Of a DNA stretch of 64,000 nucleotides, positions 1 through 14,411 are shown piece by piece (position 1 is the first letter of the stretch; each line of letters starts with the position of its first letter). The DNA comes from Aplectana chamaeleonis (lineage: Eukaryota > Nematoda > Chromadorea > Rhabditida > Cosmocercidae). The notes under the pieces were generated by a model. The model was not told the DNA's origin. It did no database searches and saw only the letters and a program-made list of their open reading frames with translations. A program made the position numbers and the translations under genes. The stretch spans positions 20,001-84,000 of the forward strand of contig JAPDOI010001570.1 of the NCBI GenBank assembly GCA_029168955.1, given 5' to 3'.

Positions 1-3045
<3,045 letters not shown>

Positions 3046-3049
3046 TTAA

Positions 3050-3501
3050 AAGTGTTCACGATAGATCCCATTTCCAGTTCTCCACGGTATACGGAAAGTC
3101 TGGTCCCCCATTTAGCTAGGCATGCTTAAAGATAAGGCGAAAGCCGTGTTCTTGTGCCAAAAGAGGGCCGCCCTTGGTTACGTTGACTTTCGAGGGTCGA
3201 AGATTTCACCGCAATGATTAAATGATAGCTATGCGATCAAGTGTTATAGCTCACCTATCAGTACTTCCTTTATTTGATTATCTGCTGTTATCACAACTCG
3301 AGTTCTCGTTTGTTTAGGGGGGGGGCGCAAAGGGGCATGAGGCGTTTCGATGACTTCGGACTACTTGCTTGCAGCCGCTCTTTCGCCATTTCTAGCTCGT
3401 TTTCTGTCATTCTTTCGACACTGAGATCCGAGGTTCCTCTTCACCTATGTGTCAATTCACTGAGGAAAGCCACCGAGAATGATCATCATGAACGCTGCCT
3501 T
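3050..3501. mobile_element. MITE of the TTAA family, copy 1 of a 450-bp subfamily
   Basis: The left end has a TTAA (3046-3049) followed by AGTGTTCACGATAGATCC. The right end is TCATGAACGCTGCCT followed by TTAA (3502-3505). The usual GGC after the first A is missing on the left, probably a small deletion. The interior matches 29597-30044 in the same orientation along its whole length, including GGCATGCTT, TATCAGTACTT and CATGAGGCGTTTCG, so two dispersed copies of one element are present. It has no transposase and is non-autonomous. Confidence 0.75.
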
Positions 3502-3505
3502 TTAA

Positions 3506-6293
3506 CAATAAATAGTTATTTTTCAGAACGATATTCAAACGCTATTGCATACTTTAAAGAGATAGACGACAAAAGTCAGAGAAAGTGGGAGCAGCGTATC
3601 CTCTGGTTCGGAGCCAAACTCACTCTGTTCCTTCGCGCGCTTGTGCGTAGCGAGGGGAGATACAGCGAGAAAGCGTGGGGCAAGGAGACGCAGCATACGC
3701 CCGCAGACGCACGCGATGAACGGTAATAAATTTCACTCCGAAACAGAGGATACACGCTTCTCAAATCTTCATTGAGCCATGTTAAATTCGCTCGGATGAC
3801 TAATGTACGAAGTCCTTCAAGAATGACGAGTATATTCACCAAATTATCACGAATGTTCGGTACAGCATTTCGGAGCCAAGTTTAGTTGGCTCCTTCTCGT
3901 GCGAAAGGAGAGACATCAAGTGGTTTAAAACGAGACGCGGCGTACGCAAGAACACGGACGCCTTAGACAGCGGTAAATATCACTCGGAAATGGAGGATAT
4001 CCATCAATATCAGAGATGTTCGAGAATATCCGTTTTCCTTTCGCCGTTCTCCAATTTTTTTTTCGAGGGAAGGGAAGTGAACATTTCGGAACAAAACAAG
4101 CTGTTGTCAAAGAAAATGAGTTTTGATTTTTTTCCGTTTCCGTTTCCCATTTTATGGTCCATTTCGACATGTCCGTTTTTCTTTTTCCAGACCTAAATCC
4201 TCTTTCGCTTTCGTTCTCCGGTTCCGGGGAAAAATATTTTTCGCACATCCTTGATCAGCATAATCAGCACTTTAAAATGGGATCCTTCGAAGCAGACAGA
4301 TATCGAATGCGTCCAGCACTTCTCCTGACTTATCAAAGTCGAATGAATAGTCGAATTATTTGCTTCTGTGTTAGAAAAGTCGATACTGTAAGAAAAAGGC
4401 ATGAGCAATATTATAACAGAATGAATATGTAGTGCTGTTAACAGCCTCATATGCTTATCTAAAAAGGCCAATTCCAGAAGTTTCGGGATTCGCTGCCTTT
4501 CATATTGGATCTCGGATTATCGGAATTTCAGATATTCGGTCCGGCTTTCGGAAATGATTCATTCGAATAAAAACCATTGCATGCAGGGTGCTTCAAGTTT
4601 ACGAGACATTTTTTCTTAAACGGCATTGCTCCTATGGCTTTTTTCCTGATTTTGATCAAGGAACTAAATGTTAGTATTCAAGATGAACATTACCTATCCA
4701 AAAAATAGTTTCCTCGTAAATGTAGAAAGATTTGTAGATAATGCAGGAAAAAAGAAACGGATGCCAAACTTTTAGGAGCTAAACCAAAAAAATTACAGGA
4801 TGGTAAGTCACTACTTTAGACAATGATTTTCGTCCTTCGCCATGCAACTTTCTTAGCGACGAACGCATATATTTTCTACGTGAGTTTGTTACGAAAGTGC
4901 GGCTCATGCACGACTGAGAACGGAGAGAATCGAATAATTTTCATTGACTGTTAGATTTACTGCTTGTGTCAATATAACAGACTAAATGAATGATATCCCA
5001 AATTTCGCAGAGTCCCTGGCCACAACCCATGTTCACTGACCAACATAAAGACAGCAGTTTATATGAGACACATGTGTTTTTGATCAGACATCGAAGCTGA
5101 TGAGCAGCAAATGTCGTGTATAATTAATCAATCCCTCTGAAAACGTGGCTAATCGAATACAAATGTCAGAAATCAGATGAGGGGAGTGGCTCGAAGGTCA
5201 ATGAAGAGGTACTGAAAATTATGAATTAAAGAGAGGAACAGAAGCCACTCACTCATCTGCATCATCTCAAATATATGTACAACTTTTCTACAAAATAATG
5301 GTACAAAGACCACCGAAACTCCGGGACTCCGCACATTTTTTTGGTCAAATCTTGCCCCTCGATACAAACACCCTCATTTTGATTGCTGAAAACAGTCATT
5401 TGGGCTCGTTTCTGATGCTACCAATGGCCTAAGCGTTCTAGCACAGGTTGATCAAGTCTAACATTTCCGCTGTCTCAACAGGGCGTGCATGCCGCAGTGC
5501 AACTCGTCCGCATCCAATTCAATAACAAACACATTTTTTCATTACTTGCATAAATTTTTTTCAAGACTTTTTCGTTGATTCTCAATACTAGCAGCTCCAA
5601 ACCATCGTTTCAAGCCATAATATTGATATAGTGTTTTCTGTCCTAAATGCTGTGAAGTTTCGAGGAACCCCAACTGCATATAGTGCATACTTATTCGAAG
5701 TTTCAATGTCAGGAAACATTTCTGAGACGAAAAAACCACAGCAAACCCAAGAAGTCAAGACTTTCCTCATTCTCAAAGAATATCATGCACTAACTTCATT
5801 GCTAAACCCAAAATTGCTGAAAATTGCCCATTAGAGATGTTACGATCCGTCGAAAACCGCCTAAATTAAGGTGGCGAATGCTTGTTGGAAGATTTGTCTC
5901 GAGGTTGTATGGCTTGCTCAGATCAAGAGGAAGCCTGACCGCGGGCTAGTAGTCGATCATAACCGGGATCCGTAGCGGTTCCCCCAGGCGATTACTTTGT
6001 GGAATCTCGCAGTTGGTCCCTATTCAGCTCGAATTCCCATGTTCTCCCCGTAAAGGGTATGGTATACTTTTGTGACACACGGTCGCGTCGCTCTGCACAG
6101 CGACAGCGACCGCCTCCCGTCCCTTAAATCTGTCGCTGTCACAGTGCACTGCACAGCGACAGCGACAGTGGTAGCGGCAGAATATGGCACATTTACAATA
6201 TGTCAGCCCTCCGCGACACGTCGCTGCGACCCACACGCGACATCTGTTCCTGCGATAGATATAATGAGAATTTCGCTTTGTATACCCAGCCTA
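3506..6293. other. Gene-free AT-rich stretch with a local duplication
   Basis: The only structure I see is a decayed direct duplication: about 3606-3755 matches about 3868-4000 (shared GGAGCCAA, GAGACGC, CGGTAA, CACTC and GGAGGATA in the same order). Near 6085-6165 there are short GC-rich inverted motifs (GTCGCTGTC and GACAGCGAC). The rest is low-complexity AT-rich DNA without a credible gene. Confidence 0.35.
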
Positions 6294-6443
6294 CTGTCGG
6301 CACCGATCGCACTGATACCTTGCGTTCCGTGCTGTGCGTTGGTGCAAACTTGGTGCACCTATGCTAGAGCATATGTGCACCGAGTCTGCTCCAACGCCCG
6401 ATGAGGGGCGCTAAGTACATATCAGTGCGATCCGTGCCGACTG
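6294..6443. mobile_element. TA-type MITE, family M1 copy 1
   Basis: This 150-bp element has terminal inverted repeats CTGTCGGCACCGATCGCACT and its near complement at the right end, with a TA next to the left end. Diverged copies occur at 19247-19373 and 38017-38350 and share the inner motif GATACCTTGCGTTCC. TA targets with CAGT-like termini are typical of non-autonomous Tc1/mariner derivatives; that family assignment is inferred. Confidence 0.75.
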
Positions 6444-6589
6444 TGCCTATGCGTACAAATGTAAAAAAAAACCTGATTTTCCTACCCGGATAGTTTCTCG
6501 AATTATCGCGTCCGAAGGGTGCCATTTTGCTAACTGAAAAGACAGATTCATTCGAATGGATGGCATCCTTCAACCGGAGACTGGAGGTC

Positions 6590-7042
6590 TTCATAGGCAC
6601 AATCCAACCTCAAAATCGCTTTCCAGTTTTTTTTGCTTATTTTGCAGAGAATTTAGGGCCGATCCCAACAGTGTCTTCAGAATCGCTCAAAACCCACTGC
6701 GAAAGAAGTTATTGGGCTTCAAAGATGGTGATTTCAGACAGCAAGAAATTTGTGGACGATGTGTCTCAGTCCTGTTATTCCTCGTCCTTCGCAGCCATCG
6801 CGTCGAAGCAGACCACACTATAAAGCTAGTCCGATAACAAATGGAAAAACGTAGATTTTGTTCAAAAACCATGGCCCGCCTGATCCCTATTCAGACCGGA
6901 AACCCTGAAGGGGGCGAAGCGAATGGGTGGGGGAGGAGGGAACGGGTCTTCAAAAGAGTTGAGATTCGGCGCTTGGCAGGTTTGCTACACACAGCAGCCG
7001 GACCATAATAGAAAATTTCACCCACGAGCTTGGACTGTGCCT
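6590..7042. mobile_element. Diverged TTAA-family MITE
   Basis: The right end is clear: TTGGACTGTGCCT followed by TTAA (7043-7046). The interior resembles the copy at 22806-23292 (order: CGCTTTCCAG, GGGCCGATCCC, GTGGACGATGTGTC). The left terminus has decayed, so the start given here is approximate. Confidence 0.5.
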
Positions 7043-7046
7043 TTAA

Positions 7047-7693
7047 GGATAAACTTAGTAAAAATGTCTGGCCCACTCAAAAGGAGAGGGCTTTTAGAAT
7101 GTTGCAGACTAAATTGCTGCTTATTTGCGAAATGGAACCAGCTAATGCAATTTGCGTGCTAAAAAATGAGGTCATCCCTGCTTGCGGATCAATGTTCTGG
7201 AAATGCCCTCGACAGAAATTCAAATAGTATTAGTCTACGGAAGAGGAGATAATTCTATTGGATACTAGGCAAGATCGAAAAATGGCAGAATCGTGCCATC
7301 GCTAAGCCTCATGATGATTCGAAATCATCAAAATCTGGCAGAATCAAAGATCGAACAAAATTGAATAATCGAACAACTCTGAACCTAAAATTTCGAATAA
7401 TCCATGTAGTTTTCAAGTAGCTCGACTTTTTGATTTGTCGACTATTTGGGCGTTCTTCTATGTCGATACCGACAGTTCCACTTTTAAACCACTAAAGCTT
7501 TGTTGAGCTTGGCCGCCCTAGCCAGGAAACGTGAACATTCGTCAAGTCTTTCAAAGAACAGGGTAGCTGGGTGTATGGAGAATCACAGTCGAGCTACCAT
7601 ACCCATTAAGGACCAAGAATGATGCGGATACAAACGGCGACAAAATATCGCAGATATGCAGATGCGCAGACGTCGAAGGCAAGGAACGCGCCC
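7047..7693. other. Stretch without a recognisable feature
   Basis: This is AT-rich non-coding sequence. I see no gene, RNA or repeat that I could support. Confidence 0.4.
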
Positions 7694-7696
7694 TTA

Positions 7697-7806
7697 GGCC
7701 GGGATCATGCTTCCAGCGACGAGGAACGCAAGGCAGTGTTTACCATCCATGAAAATCGATATGCCTGATATGCCTTGTCGCTGGTCAAGGGAAGTACGAT
7801 CCCGGC
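7697..7806. mobile_element. Short palindromic MITE with TTA target duplication
   Basis: Inverted ends GCCGGGATCATGCTTCC and its near complement (about 17 matching bases, with further pairing around CAGCGAC) lie directly inside TTA on both sides (7694-7696 and 7807-7809). A 3-bp TWA duplication is the signature of PIF/Harbinger-type transposons. The element is only 110 bp, so it is certainly non-autonomous. Confidence 0.65.
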
Positions 7807-7809
7807 TTA

Positions 7810-9239
7810 GACGCATGTAATGCGCATTCGCATCCAGAATGGAGTGGAGAAAAATTTAAGCTGCAGATGGAAATCTGTCAAAAATACAAATACAGAATTC
7901 CAAAAGTGACGAACCTTTTTAAAATTAGCGTTTTTGTCAGAAACTCACAAATTGTTCCAGGACATGGTGGGACTATCCCATGCCGAGTCTCACTGACGAA
8001 TTCTATTGTCAGTTTGACAGAGAAAGTGTGGGTGATTTATTTGCTGGTTTACCCTTGAGATGTGATGATTTGCAATTTCTCAAGGAAGAATTGAAGCGTA
8101 GTTTCCTTTCTTTTTGAGCAAATTGGTACTATAACGGATCAAAGACTTAAAAAAAGGTAAATGACCTCTTTAATGAATTTTCTGAAAGATTGCAATTCAT
8201 TTCGCATCGGTCATTGGCTCCTTTGACAATGGCCGAGCCATTAGAGGAAGCTCTTTGGATTAGAAAGATGAGATCCTTCCGTCAGTGGCTATTAAGGATG
8301 AAGCCAGAAATGTCTGCCGAATATGTTGCGCAAAGCTGGCCGAGCGGTCCACAGGTTATCGGAAGGCATATGTTGAAGCTCCCATCACTCTCTAGATTTT
8401 CCCGAACCGTTTTGGGTATCCGCTGCAAATCTCAGGAATTTCGACTCAATCTCTTTTTGAACGAGTGAAACGCGAAACTCTGAAATAGTTTACATGTAAG
8501 GAATGTATTGTAACTGAGGATATTAGCGAAAGGCTACTAACTGTGTTATCAAATACATATTTCACAATCGGAACTGAAATATTCCTCTTTCACCATGAAA
8601 ATTTGCAAAAAAAAACGATCGATGGATCAGCATGAGGCGCCAAAAATGTTCAGGCTTGCCCAGAGAAAGGTTTCAAGCAACCTATAAACTGGGACACAGG
8701 AAAGGTATATAATGATTTTGAGAAGAGAAGGGCAATCCATCATGAAGGCTCAGTCCAACTTCAAGGGTAATTTTTGATAATTTGGTCAGGTCGCCGAATA
8801 TAGCAACCCCGAAAAGCTCTAAATTTCAATACGTTCAAATGAGCAAGAAAAAACTATGAAAAACCCGACCACGCCCCTTGAGAAGATCAAATGGGTTACG
8901 CCCACGGACAAGTTTTCGATTTTGATAGGGACGAGACAGGAGTATGGTCTGTTTCAGTGTCTAGGGACTATTGTAATAAGCACAAAATTTTCTTTCATGC
9001 AAGTAGGAAACCGGAAATCGTTTTGAGGTTGGACTGTGGTTCTACAGCATAATGTAGATTATGCAAATTTTCAAAGTGAACTGGAGACACTATTTCGAAC
9101 TGCCCATAACCAGGTTATTCTCAGCCTCTCTCCTAAATAATCTTCTGCTCGTAAAACATACTTAATACTTAGGTCTTGCTTGCAAGAGCTTGTTTTCAAT
9201 GGCCAAGAAAATTGATAAAGGTGTCACAAGGTAGCCGTG
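7810..9239. other. Stretch without a recognisable gene
   Basis: AT-rich sequence with only short overlapping open frames. Nothing here matches the repeat families seen elsewhere in the window. Confidence 0.4.
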
Positions 9240-9257
9240 TAAATCACGAAACTTAGG

Positions 9258-9331
9258 TGTCAGACAGGAACTCGAACCTGCATCGTGGGCTTTCCGGGCG
9301 AGAATGTTACCATTGCACTACCGATACCTGC
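9258..9331 (-). tRNA. tRNA-Gly-like sequence, probably a pseudogene or SINE head
   Basis: On the minus strand a 74-base segment has the outline of a tRNA. There is a GTAGTGCAATGGTAA A-box region with a pairable D-arm (AGTG with CATT). A B box follows (GGTTCGAGTTCC). The acceptor ends pair at six of seven positions (GGTATCG with TGACACC). The anticodon stem (CTCGC) does not pair properly and the T-loop is one base too long, so I doubt that it is functional. The upstream half resembles eukaryotic tRNA-Gly. Confidence 0.5.
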
Positions 9332-9752
9332 ATTGCACCCCTTATATATGTAAGAGGCACAAAAAGGTTCAAACACATCGACAATCGTCTTAACGGTTAC
9401 TAGCTGACAAGCACCAGTCCGTATAACAAGTATGTTAAACAATTAAATGTTGCAATTTTGAGCTGGAGTTGGAAACCCAGAAAATTCAGATATACTCTTT
9501 ATATGGTCCTTGATGATTTGCATTCGAATAAGTCAAAGTAGCTATTGAAGAATAACTCAATTAAATAACGATGATTAAATGTCGCACACTTGCATACAAA
9601 ATCATTGTGGTTAGAAAACAAATTTCTATATACATACATGAAATCTGTAAGATGCCTATACTCAAACTGAAAGAAAAAGTGCGAAAGCTGCATGGGAAGT
9701 CGAAGAAGCATTGAATAGGAACTGCTTGTTCCTAAACTTGAAAAGAACTTAC

Positions 9753-9910
9753 GTGTCTGGGAAGCAAATATCCTGTGCTAGAGATGGGGCCAGAACTAGT
9801 AATGGGATGAGGATGGTGGTCCGCGCGGGTAGGAACCACTGCATGGACTGCGAGCGCGACGAAATTCCCAGCCACGCCCATGTGTCGCTTGCGAACTTGT
9901 CCGAGTTCAT
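9753..9910 (-). CDS. Candidate first exon of a secreted or membrane protein gene
   Basis: On the minus strand an ATG at 9910 opens a frame of 52 codons that ends exactly at a consensus 5' splice site (GTAAGT, 9747-9752). The encoded peptide has a polar stretch, then a basic residue and a hydrophobic run (TTILIPLLVLAPSLA) followed by QDICFPD, which looks like a signal peptide with a plausible cleavage site near Ala-Gln. The exon is GC-richer than its surroundings, which is common for coding sequence here. I could not find the next exon with confidence. A polypyrimidine acceptor (CTTTTTCTTTCAG, about 9677-9689) gives an open frame of only about 37 codons. A 160-codon frame overlapping on the same strand (9732-10214) is in another phase. 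No family recognised. Confidence 0.4.
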
Positions 9911-10231
9911 TGTGGACAGGCCGCAGGGCTAATGAGCTCGACGAGAGGAGGTTAAAAAAACCCAGAGTGACCTGCTGCATCCCTTCTTCACCTTTCACCT
10001 TTGGTCTCACGAAGATCCTCCAGCGAAGGCCTTTCAACCCGCTTGATAGAGGACGGAGGAAGTCCCATTGATGGTCTGAAATGGCAATTTTTCCGTCCAT
10101 GTGACGGCTTGCGATTGTCGTCTTCGTGTATTGGTGTAGTAAATTTCGGGAGAAATAGTCGAGTTTATGGGCGATCCCCAGGGAATTGTCGGGGCCAGCC
10201 GGAGGCCTCGGCACATGAATTATTTGACTAG

Positions 10232-11028
10232 TTCAGATGTCAATGTTGAGACGCGGCCGGCGGCTGCTCAGTTCCGAATTTCTTTGACACTTCATGCGAT
10301 AAGTGCGACAATGGACTTCAGAAGATGTTGCGGAGGGGCGTCTCTGCTAGGATCGAGACCTGCCCTTTGCGCCATAACTCAAAGTAAAGCTAGGTTTTTT
10401 TTCTTGTTGAAAAAGAGTTGAACCTACAAGGCTGTTCAGGCATTCATAGATAAAACCTTTTTGTCATTGGACTGGAGGAAACCGAAGACTGATTTTGCAC
10501 TGGCTCCGGAAAAATTGGGATAGCGTCAGCTTAATAAAAAAATGAGAGAAGCAAACTTTTTAGCAAACTTTTTATGTCAAAGTATTCTACATTGTAACGA
10601 TTCATCTTCTACCTACCCCAGTCATGAATGCATTTGTGGGGACGAAGGCTAAAAAAGGGTCCGACAAGGAAACTACTATTAGTCAAACTAGTCATACCAA
10701 ATGGAATGTACTTTTCAAAAATCATTTTCGGACCTAGAGTCCGGCTATGCCCTTCGCAACTGCCCAGAATTACTCCGAGATAAGTTATAGCTATTTTTCC
10801 CGGATTTTCGTACCAATTGTACCCTCTAGAACGAGCAATGATTTTTCGACATTCTGGAAACGGCCTCAGAAGCGTGTTCAGCTTCCCGGAAAACCCCCTG
10901 GGAAAAGTAGGGGTGAAAGGACATTTACCGAAATTGCCACGGAGTGATAGCGTTTTCCTCTTCCACGAATTGTTGGTTGAGAATTTACGTATATATATAT
11001 ACATCGTGTCTTGCTTCCTCAGGAGAAA
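10232..11028. other. Gene-free stretch
   Basis: A 144-codon minus-strand frame at 10609-11043 overlaps plus-strand frames and has no recognisable domain, so I do not call it. No repeat structure is evident. Confidence 0.3.
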
Positions 11029-11152
11029 GCGTTTAAATCTCACTCGCGGCTGGCGCGGGAGTCGGGTGCCCGCTAATCAAATCAGGGTGAGAGAAGAAAG
11101 CAGCTGAGTAGCTTACCATATCGCAAGCCGCTGGTGAGATTTAAACCGACGC
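11029..11152. repeat. Inverted pair of tRNA-like B-box segments
   Basis: The sequence GTTTAAATCTCACTCGCGGC at about 11031-11050 is mirrored by a near complement at about 11128-11150. Both arms carry a GGTTYAAATCTC-like motif, close to the pol III B box, and resemble the B-box part of the repeats at 18431 and 25985. This may be two opposed SINE tails or a small palindromic element. Confidence 0.4.
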
Positions 11153-11261
11153 GCCAACCGCGGAATGTTTTTTTCTTGAGGATCCAAGCCACTTACCTAA
11201 TTGTACTCATATATCAATAAGGGGGTTTGGAGAGCGTTTGAGAAAAATACTCCAGATTCGG

Positions 11262-11860
11262 CTTGAAATTTGCCAAAGGAGGTAATTTGGGGTGCTGATC
11301 ACGAATCTGAGGTTCGTTTGTCGATTTTCCAAAGTTTTCGTTTGAACTCGTTCAAAGCTTTCCATCGGGGGAAAAATTTGAAGGCAAAACTGACTTTTGA
11401 CGATTCCCGGAATGTGACGGCAGATGTGGCTCAAATCGTTTCTGTAGAAGTTATTTGGAGTGCTTTCTGGAGTTTATCGATTTTGGACGACTTACGGTAG
11501 ATTACGGTGGGTATACAGTAGTTTGCACAACGTCCCAGATTTGACTCGAAATTTCTAGGCGGGGGTTATTCGATGTGCTGAATACAAATTCGATGTCCAT
11601 TTGTCGATTTTCAAATTATTAGGGTGGGTTTTGCCCCCAAATGGCATGGTACCTACCGTATCCTACAGTAAACCTCAGAATTTCTACAAGCAAACCCCAG
11701 ATTCGTGTTCAGCACCCTAAATCACCCCTACACACACGTTTTGAGCGAAAACAGAGAAAATTTTCCAAAACACCATAAGCTTTTCGCGAAGCTTTAAAAA
11801 TGCTTATACATTCCTCCAGAAAGAGTCTAGTCAGCTGCAAAGGTCATATTCAGTTCAAAA
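11262..11860 (+). repeat. Dispersed repeat R, copy 1
   Basis: The segment matches 31575-32240 in the same orientation along several hundred bases (shared GTGCTGATCACGAAT, TTGTCGATTTTC, ATTACGGTGG, GGGGGTTATTCGA, CCTACCGTA, CAGCACCCTAAATCACCCCTA). A partial inverted copy lies at about 26405-26690. It has no coding capacity and its ends are unclear. Confidence 0.7.
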
Positions 11861-11961
11861 GTGGTTTTAGAGTAGCACATCACATCGGGAATGGCCCTTG
11901 ACCAAGAAGAGTTCCCTTGTGAGTTGGACTCGGTAACTTTGGGATGCTGCCGTTTTATTAA

Positions 11962-12444
11962 AGGCACAGGACACCCAAAGAATTATTTTTTAGATTTCAT
12001 GTCTATCTCAGAGAGATCCACTCTCTGATCACAATGGTCTGGAATCTTCCAGAACTCCCTACGAACGGAGGCATGACTCCTTAAGAATGCCTGTATTTTG
12101 AGGGCAAAATTTGGTGGACGAGTTGTCTGAGGTCTGTACATATTTCTCTTCATTTGCAATCGCTGCACGAGGGAAAACAGGGTGAGGAGATAGACCGGAA
12201 ATGGACTGATGAACAACTACTTGTTGAGAATTCATCCATCCATCTAGCCGCTATCGAGTTCGGAAATCTGGCAGGGGGTGTGGCCCGTGGTGGTGAGCGA
12301 AGAAGGTCGGGCCCGTGGTGGTCGCTTATATCTCGCTAATTTGGAGGAATTAAGATCTCGAATTTGTCACGTGTTATACAGGAGGGATCTTTTACAAAAT
12401 TACACGAAAATCTCAAAATTCATATCTGAGGGTGTACTGTGCCT
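11962..12444 (+). mobile_element. TTAA-family MITE, subfamily C, first of a tandem pair
   Basis: Termini AGGCACAGGACACCC on the left and GGTGTACTGTGCCT on the right lie between TTAA copies (11958-11961 and 12445-12448). The element is 483 bp. It is followed directly by a second copy in the same orientation; the two share the single TTAA between them. There is no transposase. Confidence 0.85.
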
Positions 12445-12448
12445 TTAA

Positions 12449-12931
12449 AGCCACAGGACACTCAAAAAATTAATTTTTAGATTTAATGCTTAACTTGGAG
12501 AGAGTCACACGCTGATCACAGTGGTATCTCTGAAATCGTCCAAGACCCCCTTTGAACAGAGTTATGACTCTTCAAAGATGTCTAGATTTCGAGGGTGAAA
12601 AATTGGTGGACGAGTTGTCTCAGGCCTGTATTTATGTTCATTCGCAATCGTTGCGTGAGAGAAAGGCAGGATAAGGAGACAGTCCGGTAATGGACTGAAG
12701 AACGAGGACTTGTTGGAATTCATCCATCCATCAAGCCGCTATCGAGTTCGAAAATCTGATAGGGTCGGGCCTGTGGTGGTGAACCAAAGAGGGTCGGGCC
12801 TGTGGTGTTCGCTTATATCTCGCTTACTTGGAGGAAATGAAATCTGGCATTTGGCGCGTGTTATACAGGAGCGGTCTTCTACACAATCACATGAAAATCT
12901 CAAAATTCATATCTGTGGGTGTACTGTGCCT
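12449..12931 (+). mobile_element. TTAA-family MITE, subfamily C, second of a tandem pair
   Basis: This has the same length (483 bp) and interior as the preceding element, at roughly 80 per cent identity by eye (GGTGGACGAGTTGTCT, CATCCATCCATC, TTATATCTCGCT are shared). It ends in TACTGTGCCT and TTAA (12932-12935). The divergence between the neighbours argues for two insertions, or an old duplication, rather than recent tandem amplification. Confidence 0.85.
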
Positions 12932-13057
12932 TTAAGGAGGCAGGCTCTTTAGAGAAAGAGACGATGAGATTGGCCTCACAATTACCAGGTTGTCCAATAA
13001 TTCTTGTCCGAAAATTTCACCATTTTTAATTTTTTTCAACTTTATTGAAAAACAAGT

Positions 13058-13634
13058 CTAATCAACAATATAATCACCACAGTTATCCACTACAGTGGCC
13101 CATCGATTGGGCAGGTCGCCGATGCCCTTCGCCCAGAACTCCGGGGGCTGCGACTCGAAGAAGTCCGCGATGTCGGATTTGAGGTTGTCGTAGTTGGTGA
13201 ATTTTCTTCCGGCCAAATGGTGCTTCAGCGGGCGGAACAAGTGGTAGTCGGAGGGGGCGAGGTCCGGGGAATACGGCGGATGGGCAACCGTCTCCCAGCC
13301 GAGCGTCGCCAACTTCTGCTGGGTCTCCTTCGCCACGTGGGGGCGCGCGTTGTCGTGCAGCAGGTGGACCGAGGCCCGTCGGGAACGCTTTTCTCTGACG
13401 GCGGCGGCTAATTTATCGAGCTGATCGGTGTAGATGGAGGCGGTGACCGTCCTGCCTTGCGGGAGCAGCTCGAAGTACAGCATGCCCCTGTCCCACCATC
13501 AGCAGAGCATGATCTTCAGCGGGTGCGGGTCGGCTTTCGGCGTCGTCGGCGGCTCTTCTCCGCGTGGGATCCAGACGGCACGGCGGGCGACGTTGTCGTA
13601 AAGGACCCCGCTCTCATCCCCAGTGACCAGGGTC
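13058..13634 (-). pseudogene. Mariner transposase, catalytic domain (broken)
   Basis: Minus-strand coding remnant of the DD34D catalytic domain. Visible motifs in order are VTGDES (first catalytic Asp), KIMLC-stop-WWDRG, HDNARPHV (second Asp), HPPYSPDLAPSDYHLF (third Asp), and a C-terminus ending DNCGDYIVD. Exactly 34 residues separate the second and third Asp, as expected for mariner. Defects: an in-frame TGA at 13499-13501 inside the WWD motif, Gly in place of the usual Trp after TGDE, and separation from the N-terminal part by the insertion at 13632-14411. The protein would have cut and pasted mariner DNA in the nucleus; this copy cannot. Confidence 0.93.
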
Positions 13635-14411
13635 CGTAGTTAACTCCCCGTACGCTGAGGTGAGCTCACTGCACGCGATCAACTTATGCAGGGAGGCAGG
13701 ACAGCATTTATCACACCGTCGCATGGTTTGCGATGGCAGGTCTCTCTGCGGGCGGAAATGGTGGCCACCCGGCTGGATCGACGCACTTGGAGTGCGATGA
13801 GGGTCACCTCCGCGCTTGCGCGCAGCTGCTGGGGCAAGGAGAAATAAGTTGGGTCGCGCGAAGACGCAGCGCGGATGTCATTTAAGAGTCGTAAGTTGCC
13901 CCCCTGCAACTTACGGGGCTCGAATGACGGTCGTCGCAGTCCGCAATTTGGCGTTTCACATCCACGCACAGTACGCCAAAATCATCCCCGAAATCGATTC
14001 TCTCAGAAATTTCTCGTCGTTTCCCCATAGGAGATTGAATCTGCGTCATGCGATTTGTTAGCTCCCGATCATCCCACTGCGCCAGTGAGCTCATTGTTTG
14101 ATCAGTTTTACACTTCTTAGTAAAGTGCTCGCATCGCAATTTATTCGCAAAAGCTTTCACTCTCCATGGGAACCGAACCTTGTTCGTGCTTATCACAATC
14201 TTCACCGATAACCACTAGGCCACAACCCAACGGTTCATTCCTTCCACGTCTTTCCTATTCCGCCACTGACCTTTCTCACTGAAAAGGCCACCTCTTGCAT
14301 GCCATTGATTGCTCATCACACTGTCGGCCGACTGCACAGGTGCGCCGAGGCACCTCAGCGCGCGGTTGTCATATCATCTCAGCGCAGAGGGGGGGGGGGT
14401 TTATTACGGGC
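13632..14411. mobile_element. 780-bp TIR element inserted in the mariner, CCWGG target duplication
   Basis: The element has inverted ends GTCCGTAGTTAAC and GCCCGTAATAAAC (complement of the right end), each followed by a run of C and then by CGCTGAG. The flanks are CCAGG on both sides (13627-13631 and 14412-14416). Removing the element and one CCAGG restores a continuous mariner frame (EYL then VTGDE), so the 5-bp duplication is firm. The interior has no transposase. It does contain a hairpin at about 13890-13917 (CGTAAGTTGC and complement) and a tRNA-like segment. I cannot assign a superfamily. Confidence 0.85.
14163..14229 (-). ncRNA. tRNA-like pol III promoter segment
   Basis: On the minus strand TGGCCTAGTGGTTATCG fits an A box, and GGTTCGGTTCCC, about 45 bases further on, fits a B box. 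The spacing is right for a tRNA, but the stems are incomplete. It lies inside the 780-bp inserted element. It may be a captured tRNA pseudogene or the head of a SINE. Confidence 0.55.

Noticed and set aside
9258..9331. A functional tRNA gene
   Set aside because: The anticodon stem does not pair and the T-loop is too long; kept only as a tRNA-like remnant.
9732..10214. 160-codon minus-strand frame
   Set aside because: It overlaps the better supported signal-peptide frame in another phase and has no recognisable domain. Its length is not exceptional for a GC-richer stretch.
10609..11043. 144-codon minus-strand frame
   Set aside because: Overlaps open plus-strand frames, contains no domain, and its ends fall in AT-rich repeats.
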